NCBI RefSeq assembly: GCF_032118995.1 | Contig: NC_092650.1 | Location: 5,580,001 to 5,644,000 of the forward strand | Length of the DNA: 64,000 nt | Direction: 5' to 3' | Origin: Asterias amurensis | Lineage: Eukaryota > Echinodermata > Asteroidea > Forcipulatida > Asteriidae | Shown: positions 1 to 12,068 of the stretch, piece by piece | How positions within the stretch are numbered: the first letter of the stretch is position 1 | Layout: each line of letters begins with the position of its first letter | Notes under the pieces: model-generated | Databases searched by the model: none | What the model was told of the DNA's origin: nothing | Seen by the model: the letters and a program-made list of their open reading frames with translations, nothing else | Translations under genes and position numbers: made by a program

Positions 1-289
1 GGTGACGAGTAATGGGGAGAGGTTGATGGTATAAAACTTTGTGAGAAACGGCTCCCTCTGAAGTGCCATAGTTTTCGGGAAAGAAGTAATTTTCCACAAA
101 TTTGATTTCGAGACCTAAACGCACACAACTTCGTGTGGCAAGGGTATTTTTTCTTTCATTATTATCTCGCAAGTTCGATGACCGATTGAGCTCAAATTTT
201 CACAGGTTTTTTATTTTAGGCATATGTTGAGATACACCAACTGTGAAGGCTAGTCTTTGACAATTACCAATAGTGTCCACTGCCTTTAA
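1..289. mobile_element. Family A TTAA MITE, truncated by window start
   Basis: This is the right part of the main repeat of the window. It contains the core GATTTCGAGACCT, the block TTATCTCGCAAGTTCGATGA, and the terminus ACCAATAGTGTCCACTGCCT followed by TTAA (286-289). Confidence 0.85.
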
Positions 290-897
290 AGAGATGGATT
301 TAAAAGAAAATAATTTGAGAAACGTTGCACGCATGAAACGTTTCTCAAATTGTGTTTTACTGACAATTACAGACAACCCCTCCGCGTGAACCAAACCGCT
401 CCAGATTTTCTCAAAAACGCGACCACTAAATTGTCACATAGCTTCATTTAAATAGGATTACAACAATCAAACAGTTAAACAAAATATCCGAAGGTCTATT
501 TGAATTTGAAAAATGACGAAAGTACTCTGTAGAAAGTAAGTAAAACATAATTATATTAAACTGAATTTTAAAAATTCAAGAAGCAACTCTCAAAAAAAAA
601 AAAAAAAAAAAAAGAGCTAGATATAACAAAAATAATATATGAAAAAAAGACCTTCGTCGCAACATAAGGTCATTGTCGGCTGGTATACACTAATGCCGTC
701 GCGTTCACTGTGTGCACTTACTATAACTATATACTGGCTCAAAGAGGGGCCAGTCTCTAATGGCCTCTCCCCTCGTTTTCGCTGTATAATCAGACAAACA
801 AGTATATTGTAAACAAAACAAGAGGAACTTAAACGTAGAGAGATTGTTATGTAATAAAGGTGATCCATTTACAACACACAATATCTATAGGGAGAAA
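290..897. other. Intergenic, downstream of FoxQ1
   Basis: A small hairpin (313-352, arms AATTTGAGAAACGTT) and a run of about 22 A (592-613) are seen. No gene recognised. Confidence 0.5.
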
Positions 898-903
898 TTT
901 ATT
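898..903 (-). terminator. Polyadenylation signal of FoxQ1
   Basis: AATAAA on the minus strand, about 93 bases downstream of the FoxQ1 stop codon (996-998). It is the first canonical hexamer past the stop, implying a short 3' UTR. Confidence 0.55.
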
Positions 904-995
904 GCACATCTAGGCCTATGTTTTGCTATTAAAAAAAAAACACTGTAGCACTAAACTTTCTACATAATTACACACCATATCACAATGAAAATAGT

Positions 996-2126
996 TCAAG
1001 ATAAAATGTTGTCGATTTGAAAGTCTAGTGCCCTCTGTTGACCTTCTCGGCACTTTCCAACGGAGAGGTGGATTGTCTGATACGGGAACTGATGGCTCAG
1101 CGGCCATGCAAGGTCTGCTTTAGCAACGGTATGGAGCGATGCGGAGTTGCCGCTAGACGGGGACAGAGGTCGCTGGCCTCGGCAGCGTTTCTTGCTACGT
1201 GCCTGGTGATGCTGGTGAAATATCTCGGCCATCTTCATCGGTGGAGGGTAGGACATTTCGGCGGCAAAATGGGGGAATGGACAGTACTTTGTCGTCTGAT
1301 GGGGCAACCAGGCTACCGGGTAGCACCTCTGGTTTGTTGGGTAGGTTGTGAAGCCGCTGACGCCCTTTGGGTGTGACGGTGTTTTGCTCGGGCTGGGCTT
1401 TGTGCGGCTGGCTGTCTGGGTTGATGGAGGGCGTGTCTTTGCGGGTGCAAGATTTTGATGCTCGCTCGAGACTCTCTGCTCGGTCTCGCCGCATTCTGAG
1501 AAACCAAGGATACTGTCAATACTGAAGGGACCGGTAAATTTGGACCGTGGCTTACCGGTGCCGATCTCGGGCTGTGTGGCCCGGCTCCTCTGCCTCGACG
1601 ACTTCCCCTCCCGCTCTTTCCCCCGCGGGATGCGTTTGCGGCGCCTACGGAAAACCCCGTCGGCAAAGGTGTACTCACTGTCTTCGTTGATGGTCCAATA
1701 ATTGTCCTTCCCCCAGGGCCGTGCCGGATCCCGTAAGATCTTCACGAAGCACTCGTTCAGTGAGAGATTGTGTCTGACGGAGTTTCTCCATCCCGTGTAG
1801 GAACCCCTGAAGAACGCAAACCTCTTCATCAGATACTCATTAATCTCTGCAAGAGTTAGTCTCCCTGTAGCCGAGTCCTTGATTGCCATGGCGATCAATG
1901 CAATGTAGGAGTAAGGTGGCTTGGGGTGACGATGGTAAGTCGGTTTTCCTTTGGGTTTCAGTGGGTCGCGTACTTCATTCTCACTGGGGCCGATGGCCTC
2001 ATCTTCCGGGGAGTGCTCGAAGCCTAAGACGCTGGGTGAGATGGGCGCATCGGACACGGAGCTTGTCCACGTCCCGGCCGGACTGTGCGGTGGGGATGAT
2101 GGGTGGAAACACTCCTCCACATCCAT
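996..2126 (-). CDS. FoxQ1: Forkhead transcription factor FoxQ1, single exon
   Basis: This is a DNA-binding transcription factor of the forkhead class that acts in the nucleus. From the ATG at 2126 the protein has 376 residues. The forkhead domain covers about residues 69-165: it opens with [14 protein letters not shown], has the recognition helix [12 protein letters not shown] (113-124), and ends with the basic wing RRRRKR (160-165). The stretches [33 protein letters not shown] and [15 protein letters not shown] are the form I know from vertebrate FOXQ1, unlike FoxQ2. After the domain is FSIDSIL (201-207), an eh1-like Groucho-binding motif; a second, FQIDNIL (369-375), lies at the extreme C-terminus. 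I chose the ATG at 2126 over the one at 2210 because the latter overlaps the TATA box and its peptide looks non-coding. There is no intron in the forkhead box. FoxQ1 is linked to FoxF, FoxC and FoxL1 in several bilaterians; none of these is in the window. Confidence 0.93.
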   Translation of the reverse strand: MDVEECFHPSSPPHSPAGTWTSSVSDAPISPSVLGFEHSPEDEAIGPSENEVRDPLKPKGKPTYHRHPKPPYSYIALIAMAIKDSATGRLTLAEINEYLMKRFAFFRGSYTGWRNSVRHNLSLNECFVKILRDPARPWGKDNYWTINEDSEYTFADGVFRRRRKRIPRGKEREGKSSRQRSRATQPEIGTGKPRSKFTGPFSIDSILGFSECGETEQRVSSEHQNLAPAKTRPPSTQTASRTKPSPSKTPSHPKGVSGFTTYPTNQRCYPVAWLPHQTTKYCPFPHFAAEMSYPPPMKMAEIFHQHHQARSKKRCRGQRPLSPSSGNSASLHTVAKADLAWPLSHQFPYQTIHLSVGKCREGQQRALDFQIDNILS

Positions 2127-2209
2127 GGTGACGTCAAAGAGGGAACTGTAGGTGTTTAGTCTTGCAATGTTCTTAATAACCGTCCCCACAAGCACATACT
2201 GTATTACCA

Positions 2210-2217
2210 CTTATATA
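2210..2217 (-). promoter_or_regulatory. TATA box of FoxQ1
   Basis: Read on the minus strand the sequence is TATATAAG, 84 bases upstream of the chosen FoxQ1 start codon. This would put transcription start near 2180-2190 and give a short 5' leader. It also argues that the upstream in-frame ATG at 2210 is not used. Confidence 0.6.
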
Positions 2218-3136
2218 AGATTGCAGTAAAAGTTCTTCAAGAAACAGTCTTGTGCGTTAGTCACAGGCTCAGACTGACTTCACTGGTCTCGATGCGACCT
2301 CATGCACGAGACGACGACACCAATTCACAACCCCTCGATTCTAAACTGTCAATTTATAAGCGTGGCTCCCAAACCCAGGCAGTCCAAGTTGACACAAGTA
2401 TTCAGTGCCTCTTTCTCTGTTAACATGATGATAAGGGGGCGATCGGGTGTTGTAATAAGGGCGGGCTATTTGGGTGCACTCACGGTGTTTACTCGTGTAA
2501 CATCAATCAAAGCAAGGGGGTGAATTGCAGGGAGCCAGCGGGGGAAGGTGACGGTGATGGGGCCGCTGTGCTCTCTTCGTTGGTCCCTAGTTAGGTTTTT
2601 TTTGTTATGGAAATAAGGAAAAGCAGTGACTGTGGTGGATTGAGGGAAGAGATGGCTTAGGATGAGTGGTGCTGTGTACAAGAGCGGATGACGAGAGGGT
2701 ATAGAGATGAACGTCAGAACATGGGCACGAGACTGACCCTTTCGTGGTCATTTCTCTATGCTTGGACATTGGACAATATATACAGGACAGGCGGTTCAGA
2801 GACTTGAAGAAACTCTACGAATGAAATGTTTTGGAAAGGGATGAACTGATAATAATAGTATGCAAACTTATTCCTCAATGTTGGTGCGCAGTGACAAAGT
2901 TAAACCAGGATCGGCAAAGGGAAATACATTATTGCTGAAGAAGATACAAGAAGCAAAGGGCTAGCCGCCAAAAAACAACAACAAATTAAGATATCCCCTT
3001 GGTTCTCAACATTCCGTCAGGTCAGATAATTAGCAAGAAGATAAAACAACAAATGTTGAGATGTTCGAGAAATAGGGACCATTGTGTCGTCACAGTGACG
3101 GGTAGATAGGCAGGGACTGCGGTGTTTATAAGAGCT
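2218..3136. other. FoxQ1 upstream region
   Basis: No open frame or repeat is convincing here. It is the natural place for FoxQ1 regulatory elements, but I cannot name a specific binding site. Confidence 0.4.
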
Positions 3137-3290
3137 GGGTGGATTTCACGAAGGTAGTCCTAACTTAGGACTAGTCCTAGGCAATGCTAAGAGATAGGAC
3201 CAGTCATAAGTTAGGATGAGTTACTGGTCCTATCTCTTAGCATTGCCTAGGACTAGTCCTAAGTTAGGACTACCTTTGTGAAATCCACCC
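3137..3290. mobile_element. Short fold-back element
   Basis: Near-perfect inverted repeat: GGGTGGATTTCACGAAGGTA at the left and TACCTTTGTGAAATCCACCC at the right, with arms of about 70 bp and a spacer of roughly ten bases. Both arms contain AGTCCTAACTTAGGACTAGT or its complement. A diverged relative lies at 37293-37453. Confidence 0.85.
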
Positions 3291-3442
3291 CTGAACATGT
3301 AGTAATCTTACGACATGCCCAAAAGGATGGGACTCTGGGTGAAGGACGAGTGGTCAACTTGTGATGCCCCCTTTATCTAAAAAAAAGAAGGGATGGTATA
3401 CTTTTGGTAATTACTTCATAAACTAAAAACCATGACTATTAC

Positions 3443-3802
3443 TTAAAGACAGTTGACACTATTGGTAATTGTCAAAGACCAGTCTTCTCACTTGGTGTAT
3501 CTCAACATATACATAAAATAACAAACCTGTGAAAATTATAGCTCAATCGGTCGTCGAAACACCCTTGTCACACGAAGTTGTGTGCGTTTAGATGGTTGAT
3601 TTCGAGACCTCAAATTCTAAATCTGAGGTCTCGAAATCAAATTCGTGGAAAATTACTAATTTCTGGAAAACTATGGCACTTCAGAGGGAGCCGTTTCTCA
3701 CAATGTTTTATACCATCAACCTCTCCCCATTACTTGTTACAAAGTCAGGTTTTATGCTAATAATTACGTTGAGTTATTACCAATAGTGTCCACTGCCTTT
3801 AA
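3443..3802. mobile_element. Family A TTAA MITE
   Basis: TTAA flanks at 3443-3446 and 3799-3802. The left end is diverged (AGACAGTTGACACTATTGGT); the right end is canonical. The centre has the palindrome GAGACCTCA/TGAGGTCTC. The frames starting MVDFETSNSK in it are repeat artefacts. Confidence 0.9.
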
Positions 3803-5146
3803 AAGAGCACGGGGAACTTGTTACAATATTATAAAACATCATATTAGAACTGACTTCTTTTGCATCTAAAAGCACACACAATTACAGCACGGTTTGGAGC
3901 TTTGTTTCGTTTTGCCACTTCCATTTCCAGTTGAACCCAAACTGTCACAGGTTGTTGAATGCTTTTAATGTTAATACTTGCTATTGTTGTTGTGTATTTG
4001 TAAAGCAATTGTTTGGTAGAAAGTTCTCCCAGAGGGCAGCCTTTCTGTTAGACCAAAACAAATTGAGCGGTTTGGGGGATTTAGGGGGACTTTTTTGCCC
4101 AACCCCCTCCGCCCCCACCTCCCTGGTTACGGGCCTGCATCGTTTTGAGGGTAAAACCTAAATTGAGAGTATGTTCACATGTTCTAATTGGGGCATACAT
4201 TTACAATATTGATATGTATTACTACCATTTTCATACTCCCTGTTTTCAGAGCTGGTGTCTTTAATCTTTAACCACAAGATATTACTAATATTGCTCACCA
4301 GTCTAATGGGAGCATACAATGGTCGTACACATTACTGCGGCAGAGCGAACGTTGGCTGTGCGTGTGACGCAGGCGGCGAGAGAGCCCATAGACCGGGATT
4401 AGTGTAAACACAGCTAGCACCCCCACGACTACGAGCTTATCAGTTCGGGGGGCGCGCGTCGTGCACTGATTTCTCTCCATTGTGAGTGACGGTCATAAAA
4501 CAGGTTCATAGTCTCTGAATTGCTTCGAGGAGTACTCAACATGAAAGATAATGATGTCATTGATGAAGACAAATGATCCGCCACTCCAATCCTTGGGGTC
4601 CATCTTGGGGTTTGGGGTGGGTGACGAGAAGGTGACAGTTTGGATAAAAATTGGGGAGGGGTGCCAAAGTGGGCTTGGTGGACACGGCAAACACAGGTGG
4701 AATAAAAAATATGCGCTTGATTATTTGAATCACAACGGGACGTTAAAAACCCTAAACAATAAATAATACACAGTCAATTATCTTTTTCAAGAGTAAATTC
4801 AACACACACACTATACACACACAAAATTCAAACGTCAAACATCGTCAAACGTCCAAGTACAAATAAGATGCCATTCTCTTTAAATGACTTCAAAATTAAT
4901 AATTCACATTCGTCATTCATATAATCTATTTTATTTTACATTTCAATCATTTTACACAATGTTACTCGAATAAACACAATGTGACTCTCATCAGGAGCGG
5001 CTGAATAAAAAATATTATCTGACTCATAATAACATCCTCGGGGTATTTCTGTTTGATGGATAAACCTCCACACAAAACTAAAACAAATCACCATGGTTGT
5101 TGTCACATAGTATTATAATAGATACAAAGAATCACACAAAATAGTG
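3803..5146. other. Intergenic, no recognised gene apart from the 4336-4480 candidate
   Basis: AT-rich DNA on both sides of the GC-rich patch at 4320-4480. No repeat family recognised. Confidence 0.4.
4336..4480 (-). CDS. Candidate membrane-anchored N-terminal exon (unidentified)
   Basis: The minus-strand frame from the ATG at 4480 encodes MERNQCTTRAPRTDKLVVVG then VLAVFTLIPVYGLSRRLR. This gives a short basic N-terminus and one hydrophobic segment, as in type II membrane proteins such as Golgi transferases. The DNA here is GC- and CpG-rich compared with its flanks. A possible donor (GCA/GTAATG) lies at 4335. No downstream exon was recognised, so this may be chance. Confidence 0.28.
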
Positions 5147-5835
5147 TCGAGTGTCATGGACGAGTGGTTAAAGGCAGTGGACACTATTGGTAATTGTCAA
5201 AGACTAGCCTTCACAGTTGGTGTATCTGAACATATGCATAAAATAACAAACCTGTGAAAATTTGAGCTCAATCGGTCATCGCACTTGTAAGATAATAATG
5301 AAAGAAAAAACACCCTTGTCACACGAAGTTGTGTGCGTTTAGATGGTTGATTTCGAGACCTCAAGTTCTAAACTTGAGGTCTCGAAATCAAATTCGTGGA
5401 AAATTACTTCTTTCTCGAAAACTACGGCACTTCAGAGGGAGCCGTTTCTCACAATGTTTCATACCATCAACCTCTCTCCATTATGATGACAATTTTATTG
5501 AGTAATTACCAATAGTGTCCACTGCCTTTAAGAGCATCGCATTCAAGTTCTGGTGTTGATTCACCGGAGTGTGGGTTCGAATCCCGGTCGTGACACTTGT
5601 GTCCTTGAGCAAGATACTTTACTATAATTGCTTCTCTTCACCCAGGGGTACAAATGGGTACCTGCGAGGGTAGAGGTTGACTTGTGTGCGAAAAAGCCAC
5701 AAGCGCCGTACAGGCTCCCAGGGAGCTGAGACACATTGCAGAGATGTTATTGGCCCTATGACCAGGGCACTAATGTAAAGCGCATTGATACGGTTATTGT
5801 GAATGCGCTATATAAGAATTTGTTATTATTACACA
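5147..5835 (+). mobile_element. tRNA-Leu-derived SINE split by a family A MITE
   Basis: The tRNA-like head starts GTCATGGACGAGTGGTTAA (to 5171) and resumes at 5532 with GAGCATCGCATTCAAGTTCT, then has the B box GGTTCGAATCC (5574-5584). The anticodon position reads CAA (Leu). The tRNA-unrelated body (5590-5830) has GTCCTTGAGCAAGATACTTT, then AAAGCGCATTGATACGG, and ends in CGCTATATAAGAATTTGTTA plus an AT tail. Other pieces of the same body lie at 17652-17693 and 18804-19032. Confidence 0.85.
5168..5531. mobile_element. Family A TTAA MITE inserted in SINE
   Basis: A 356 bp element between TTAA copies at 5168-5171 and 5528-5531. Terminal inverted repeats are AGGCAGTGGACACTATTGGT (plus AATT) and its complement. 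Removing it with one TTAA restores the tRNA-like A-box region of the SINE, so the boundaries and target duplication are directly shown. Confidence 0.93.
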
Positions 5836-5983
5836 TGTAGTGTGATAAAATAGCACTAATTTCTGCAAAAACAATTACATTTGTGTTATTTTAACACCCT
5901 ATGTTAACTTTGATTCACTGTTCGGTATTTATATGACAAAACCCATTGTGTCAATTTGAGCTCCATGGTGTCTGCTGTCAATT

Positions 5984-6323
5984 TTAAAGGGAAGGTACAC
6001 GTTTGGTAATAACTCAATACAAATATTAACATAAAAACTGACTTGGTAACGAGCATTGGAGGTGGGAAACGACTCCCTCTGAAGTAACGTAGTTTTTGAG
6101 AAAGAGGTAATTTCTCACTAAAATAATAAAAGACTTCTACCTAGAAGTCTTTTATTCTTATCTGAAAGTACACAAATTCGTCCAGCAAGGGTGTTTTTTA
6201 TTTCATCATTTTCTCGCAACTTCGATGACCAATTGAGCCTCACATTGTTATTTTATGCTTATGATGGGATACCAAGTGAGAACACTAGCCTTTGACAATT
6301 ACCAAACATGTACCTTCGCTTTA
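5984..6323. mobile_element. Family B TTAA MITE
   Basis: Left end TTAAAGGGAAGGTACACGTT; right end complementary, with a degraded TTAA. The core palindrome is AAAGACTTCT/AGAAGTCTTT, unlike family A, while the flanking modules (GTAACGAGCATTGGAG, TTTCTCGCAACTTCGATGAC) are shared with A. Confidence 0.85.
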
Positions 6324-6366
6324 TAAACATAGTGTGACCACAGTCATGTCAGTTCACCCTTTGATC

Positions 6367-6508
6367 AGGGCCCAATTTCATAGAGCTGCATGCTCAGCAC
6401 AGAAAATTGCTTAGTATGAAATTTGGTTGGTAATCCTGTTTAAATCAAGGAAGAAATGTCATGCTTAGCAAATTTGTGTGCTTAGCAGCTCTATGAAATT
6501 GGGTCATG
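6367..6508. repeat. GGGCCCAATTTCAT inverted-repeat family
   Basis: Left end GGGCCCAATTTCATAGAGCT, right end AGCTCTATGAAATTGGG. A dispersed family with 'TGCTTAGCA' motifs inside; other pieces at 10512, 16213, 29910, 37034, 37462, 40863 and 59437. Confidence 0.75.
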
Positions 6509-6510
6509 TA

Positions 6511-7831
6511 CTTGAGAGTTAATGGGGGCTAATTACCATAATTACATTTGAGGGGGTTCTTCCACACACACACACACACGCACGCTTTGATGTATAATTT
6601 AAAACAATAGGTCCCACTGATGTAGTCTCTGTTGTCACAAAATCTTAAGTACAGCGAAATGGTATGCTTCTCTTTGAGGTCCAACTATACATGCGAGATA
6701 ACGTAGTTTTTGTTCTTGCATCATCACAAAAATGTTAGATTATAAACATGAACATATATAGACTGAGGACGAACTCATTGTTTGATGGTCCAGAAGAGAT
6801 GTTCAAGTATTTCTTTTTATAATTAAATGGATCAAACGTGTTCTCATTTACAGTTACTTATTGTACACTTTTTATTTGGTTATACTTGCTTTTGTATAGA
6901 TTGGTTAATATCACATTAGTTTTATACTTTACATTTTATTAACCGGAGCTTTAGTCTTTTTTATAGTTTTTTTTTTTATATTATTAATTTATAATAATGA
7001 TGTTACACCATCGGTGTTTCAAATAAGAAATACTTCATTAACAAAAAAAGTCTTTCCAACTTTTAAATAGTAATCTTTGAAAATGGTGCTTACGGTCGAT
7101 AAAGATAACACATGGTTCAACCTAGAGAATGCACAATTTGCCCGGCAGAAATAAGTTATTACCACGCAATAGAGTTTGCCACTGGTTCCCGCTGCTTTTA
7201 GCTTTGCATAATATGCATAAGTCATACTCGATAATTATTAAGTCATGATACATCATTGATCTTGGAATGTATTTATATATCCAGTTTAATTTCCATTTAA
7301 TACATTACGTATATGTTTTTTTAAGTTTATCCAGACTATTATGTGTAGCATCATCCAAACTTTACACTTAATTAAAATGATTGTCCAATAAGTTGTATAC
7401 GTTTAGACCGCTCCTTTGTCTCTCTTGGGGGGGGGGGGGGGGGTTCCAAGGTTTCATCATCCGTTATGTCTGCTGCCACCAGCGTCTCAAAAGTCTTCAA
7501 GTGTGAATATGGCAGCATCCACAATTTGTCATATTTCAAACATAAAGGTCTGTACTTTTCTATGTAATTTTTTTAGTGTCAATCCTGACTTTTGATGATA
7601 TTATTCAATCAAAAGAGATCTGAATTTGACCTTTTGAAAATCTTTGAATTGCTACAGACTAATGGTTGCCGATATCCAATGACGTAATGTTTTAAAATTT
7701 TGCTATAAAAGAGTGTAAAATAAAATGACGTTTTACACTATTTAAGTACGAGGTTTGATTTGTGACTGTTTTCTTACATCATGAGGCTCCTTACCTATTT
7801 GGAAAATGAGTACATCCCTTGGAGACCCCCC
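6511..7831. other. AT-rich intergenic DNA
   Basis: Contains a short CA repeat (about 6565-6578) and a run of about 17 G (7427-7443). No gene recognised. Confidence 0.4.
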
Positions 7832-8321
7832 TTAAAGACACTGGACACTATTGGTAATTGTCAAAGACTAGCCTTCACAGTTGGTGTATCTCAACATATG
7901 CATAAAATAACTAACCTGTGAAAATTTGAGCTCAATCGGTAGTCGAAGTTGCGAGATAATAATTAAAGAAACAAACATCCTTGTCACACGAAGTTGCTTG
8001 ATTTCGAGACCTCAAATTATAAATCTGAGGTCTCGAAATAAAATTCGTGGAAAATTACTTTAAGTCCCGACTTGTTAATATAAAATTTGAGTAGGAGCAT
8101 GCATGCATGAAGGTTTGCACGTTTATAGCCCAGTGGCGGCGGTTTGTGCAGCAAAGACAAGACAAGACAAAACAAGACTTCTTTCTCGAAAACTACGTAT
8201 TTTCAGAGGGAGCCGTTTCTCACAATGTTTTAGACTATCAACCTCTCCCCATTGCTCGTTACCAAGTAAGGTTCTATGCTAATTATTTTGAGTAATTACC
8301 AATAGTTTCCACTGCCTTTAA
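7832..8321. mobile_element. Family A TTAA MITE with ~120 bp internal insertion
   Basis: TTAA flanks at 7832-7835 and 8318-8321. Unrelated sequence of about 120 bp lies between GGAAAATTACTT and CTTCTTTCTCGAAAACTACG (about 8060-8178). It ends in a GACAA/GACAAGACAA run. Confidence 0.88.
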
Positions 8322-9984
8322 AAAAATGAATGAAATAAAACCTCGTTCTATGCAGGATGACCTTGATTTATGACTTCAGTATTCCGAGTTTGATGACTGA
8401 ACAAAAGAGGAAAGAAAACATGAAGAAAGTTTTATCAATAATAAAGGAATGTGAGGACGGATATAAAGACAAATGAAACAAAGAGGGAAAATATGCAATC
8501 AGTAATTATTAAACAATTTGTTTCAATATCTTTTTTTTTCGTGACACTTATTTGATATCAAAACCTTAAGTGAATTTGCAATAATTTGTTGTTTCTTTTA
8601 AAATTTCGGAATCGAATTGTTGTTATTTTTGATTTTTCTATATCTCAGATACTTTGGCGACATTAAGATTTTTTAAATTTTTTTATTTTCAAAATGTATT
8701 ATGCTTTTATTTTCGTTTGTGTGTAACATTATTTGTATTACATAACAACTTTCGGGTTTTTCACAACAAAGCCTAGTGAAAACAATTAAGGTGATATGCA
8801 AGAATATAATAATCTCAACAAATAAATAAATAATAAAAACTAACTACACTTACGTTATTCGGAGCTAAATGCCATCAAATACGGTGAGAAAAACGAGCAT
8901 GCTACATCACAAAGTACCGACCATATTTTTAACATCCATGCAAACTACAGCACCAACATTCATAAGCAAGAACATAATTTTGTTGCTGCATAAAAAGTAT
9001 ACACGTACAAATAACAATACATGCATGCAAAAAACGAAATCACAAAAAAACACAACAACCGACGAACTCCAAAGAAAAATGCCCCAAATTATACAAATCA
9101 TACATGGTTTTTATTGCAATTATTCTCTTTAGCAGTTACATGTAGGCCTATGCGTACAAATAGTTTCCTACTAAACGGAATACCAGCTCATTTTACTTAT
9201 TTCTTCACAAAATCGAATAAAGTTATACTAAATTAATATATAATGTGAAAAATCTCCACTCGTAAAATTACAATGGTTCCGACAGTTTTGGCACTTATTT
9301 TCAGAGAGAATTTGCGGCACACTTGTAATTTTTCAGGGGGACAACTACACCAAAATGTAGGCCTGGTCCTAGCCCTGTCGGCCTAACACTTTCGAATATT
9401 AATTATGTGTACAGAGGAAGAGTCCTATGTAGGGCTAGGTCTGGGCCCAACTTTCTGAAATATACTGTAGGGCTATGTCTGATTAATTTTGTTCGTGATT
9501 TTAATATTGAAAGCTTATTATAGAGATTGTACAGAGTTGTATCCTATAAGTTTAACATTATTCCACATACACTCAGAGGCCATATTGCGTTTCAGGTCGA
9601 TTTGGGAAAGACGATAACGACAAAATCAGAAGTGGTAAACGACAGCAATTTCTTTTTGTTTGTAGTACTAAATTGCCATCCTCAAAAATGTTCCTGATTT
9701 TTTTCTTCTAAGGATTCCCTTTTGTGAATCGATTTAGAAGAACTAAAATTCTTGATTGAAAAGCACTACAGTGGCAATTTCGATGTACAGAAGAAACAAA
9801 ATTGCTAACCGCCAACCTATGTGACTTTTCCATAAGTTGACACGTGGTGGCGCTATACAGCAAAGCCAAGCACAACTTTTCGAGACCAAGTCGAGAGTAC
9901 AAGAAAACTTGCCACCTTTCATTTGAAAGGAAGAAATATATATTAATTTTGGTTTTTTTACTCATACACCGATGTGTGTTAGCA
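8322..9984. other. AT-rich intergenic DNA
   Basis: No repeat family or gene recognised. Overlapping frames around 8869-9132 on both strands reflect low-complexity AT sequence. Confidence 0.4.
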
Positions 9985-10145
9985 CTGTATACTCAGTACT
10001 TTCCCGAGTCCGGTGAGAAAATATCACAGGTATGTTACTCGGGTGGGATTCGAACCCACGACCCTTGCAATTCTCGAGCAGTATCTTACCAACTAGACTA
10101 CCGAAGTTGCCCGGTAGCTAGAGGCAGTTCGAATGCTATGCTTTG
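9985..10145 (-). mobile_element. tRNA-derived SINE (head with A and B boxes)
   Basis: On the minus strand the A box is TAGTCTAGTTGG (10100-10089) and the B box is GGTTCGAATCC (10056-10046), a perfect pol III promoter pair. This generates the spurious peptide CYSGGIRTHDPCNSRAVSYQ, a translation often misannotated as protein. The cloverleaf is degenerate, so I call it a SINE head and not a tRNA gene. Confidence 0.8.
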
Positions 10146-10511
10146 GCAGCGGGTACTGCAACGATTTAACAGATGTTAAATTTGCATCGGGATAAAGAAT
10201 ATTAGTTTTCGGGGATATAGAAATATATAGTTATTTGTTTTCAGATAAATACCGTGTTCGCCACCTTACATGTCAGATGTATACAGTATTCAAATTATGG
10301 GTTGTGGAGTGAACTTGTTTACAACTATGACAATCTTTTGTAACAAAATTCTCCGAGCCAATTTGAAACGAAGTTGAAGTCACAAAAATTACTCCACCTA
10401 CAATCATATAATTTATGAACACAATTTTAAAATCCGTGAAAGATGAGTGATTCTTAAATACAGGATTGGTTATTGACAGAAATAAATATGAAAGCTCACT
10501 GATATGAAGAC

Positions 10512-10710
10512 CAGGGCCCAATTTCAAAGTGCTGCTTAGGCACAAACAAAATTGGTGAAAAAATTCCTTTCAGAATAAGTTTACCAGCCAAAGCATCGTG
10601 TCTCATACTACAATCTGTGACTGGTGTCCTGCTTATTTCTGCTAAGAAGAAGCCTGTTTAAACAGTATTACATGTATCTGCTTAAGCATCTCTATGAAAT
10701 TGAGACAATG
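10512..10710. repeat. GGGCCCAATTTCA inverted-repeat family
   Basis: Left GGGCCCAATTTCAAAGTGCT, right CTTAAGCATCTCTATGAAATTGAG. Diverged copy of the family at 6367. Confidence 0.65.
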
Positions 10711-12064
10711 CCTAAATTCCCATTGCTTTATTACGATCAGTAAAATAAAAACAAGTCATAATATATGAAAGCCAACAATCCCTGCCAAAATATATGCCAT
10801 TATTTGATGAGTTTGCTAAAAAGTAATTGCTTGTAAATGAAAGTCTCAAAATAGATTTTATCTCAAAATGTCGATTAAATACTTTCACTATAAAAAGAGT
10901 TTTCCCTCATTTCTGAATTTATCGAATATAAAACCTCACAATCATAATAAATTTACTACTTCACTATACTCACAGGTAGATAAACAAAAATAACCATAAG
11001 TAGTTGTGGAATCAAAACTTGTTTTGTATTTACAAGAAATTCTAAACGATTATTGGCCTCCACTGTATTTGAATTTTGATTAAATCTTTCTGAAAGATTG
11101 TTCACAAGAAAGAACAAAAAAGGCAAATTAATTGAAAGAGAAATCTTTGAAAGCAAGTATTTAACGTACAAATTGCTTATAATAATAAAATAATTTAAGC
11201 TGATTTGTAAACAATTGGTAAGTTCATCATTATATATTACTAGTAGTTACCTTTATTACATATTACGCTGAAAATAGTAAATATTTGATATAGTTTGAAT
11301 TATGCGGTAAACTGTACATGCAACGCACACCTCCCCACAAGTAAAGAGCAAGTCATTGTTAGATATACCCTTATATAATCTCATTTGTACATGTGATTAA
11401 ATGGTGTTAAACATTTATCTTTTTAACAATATACAACACGATCCCATCAAATGGTTAATATAAAAGGAGTAAATAAAGTTGAAAACTGAAAGGTTTAGAA
11501 ATATTACAACCTCGTCCCCAGTTGCTTCGAATCTCATCCTTGTCCCCCTGTGATTGAGCTAGATCCCATGCCATCCCTAACCCCGGTCAGGAAAAGTGCT
11601 TGGAGTAATACTGATAAGTTACTTTCAATGGCCTCCAGTCAGTGCCCCTTGTCATTGCCTTGGTGCCTGTTGAAATGCTCCTCGACCATAGAGGTGTCCT
11701 TTATATAAAATGGCACAAAAATACCCCAAATTTCCACACTCAGTTTTCTTGAAACACAACTTAGGACAGTAATTGCCTACAAGCTCTTTTTTTCCAGGCA
11801 CACAGCAACTTAAGACATTATTATAAGGGAAGCTTAGCCCAAACTATATTTGTGAATAATCATAATTGATGGTGTAATTTCTACTATAAACCAAATAACT
11901 CAAATTACCGCGATACAAAATTGTGATTGATGAATACAAATTTGATTTACGCAAAACCAACAAACTCCACCAAAAATACATTTTTTATCTTATGTGATTG
12001 CTGACACCTACTGTAATGCACAACTGTACACAAACATGTTACTGATCCATGCCATCAAACAGGA
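10711..12064. other. AT-rich intergenic DNA
   Basis: No gene seen. A weak match to the GCCTTGGTGCC repeat family lies near 11640-11700. Confidence 0.35.
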
Positions 12065-12068
12065 GCAT

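Noticed and set aside
1038..1678. Other long frames overlapping FoxQ1 on both strands
   Set aside because: They are shadows of the GC-rich FoxQ1 coding sequence in other frames and lack recognised domains.
9844..10179. 111-residue frame with the GGIRTHD motif
   Set aside because: The motif is the translation of a tRNA-derived SINE B box region, a known false protein in many genomes.
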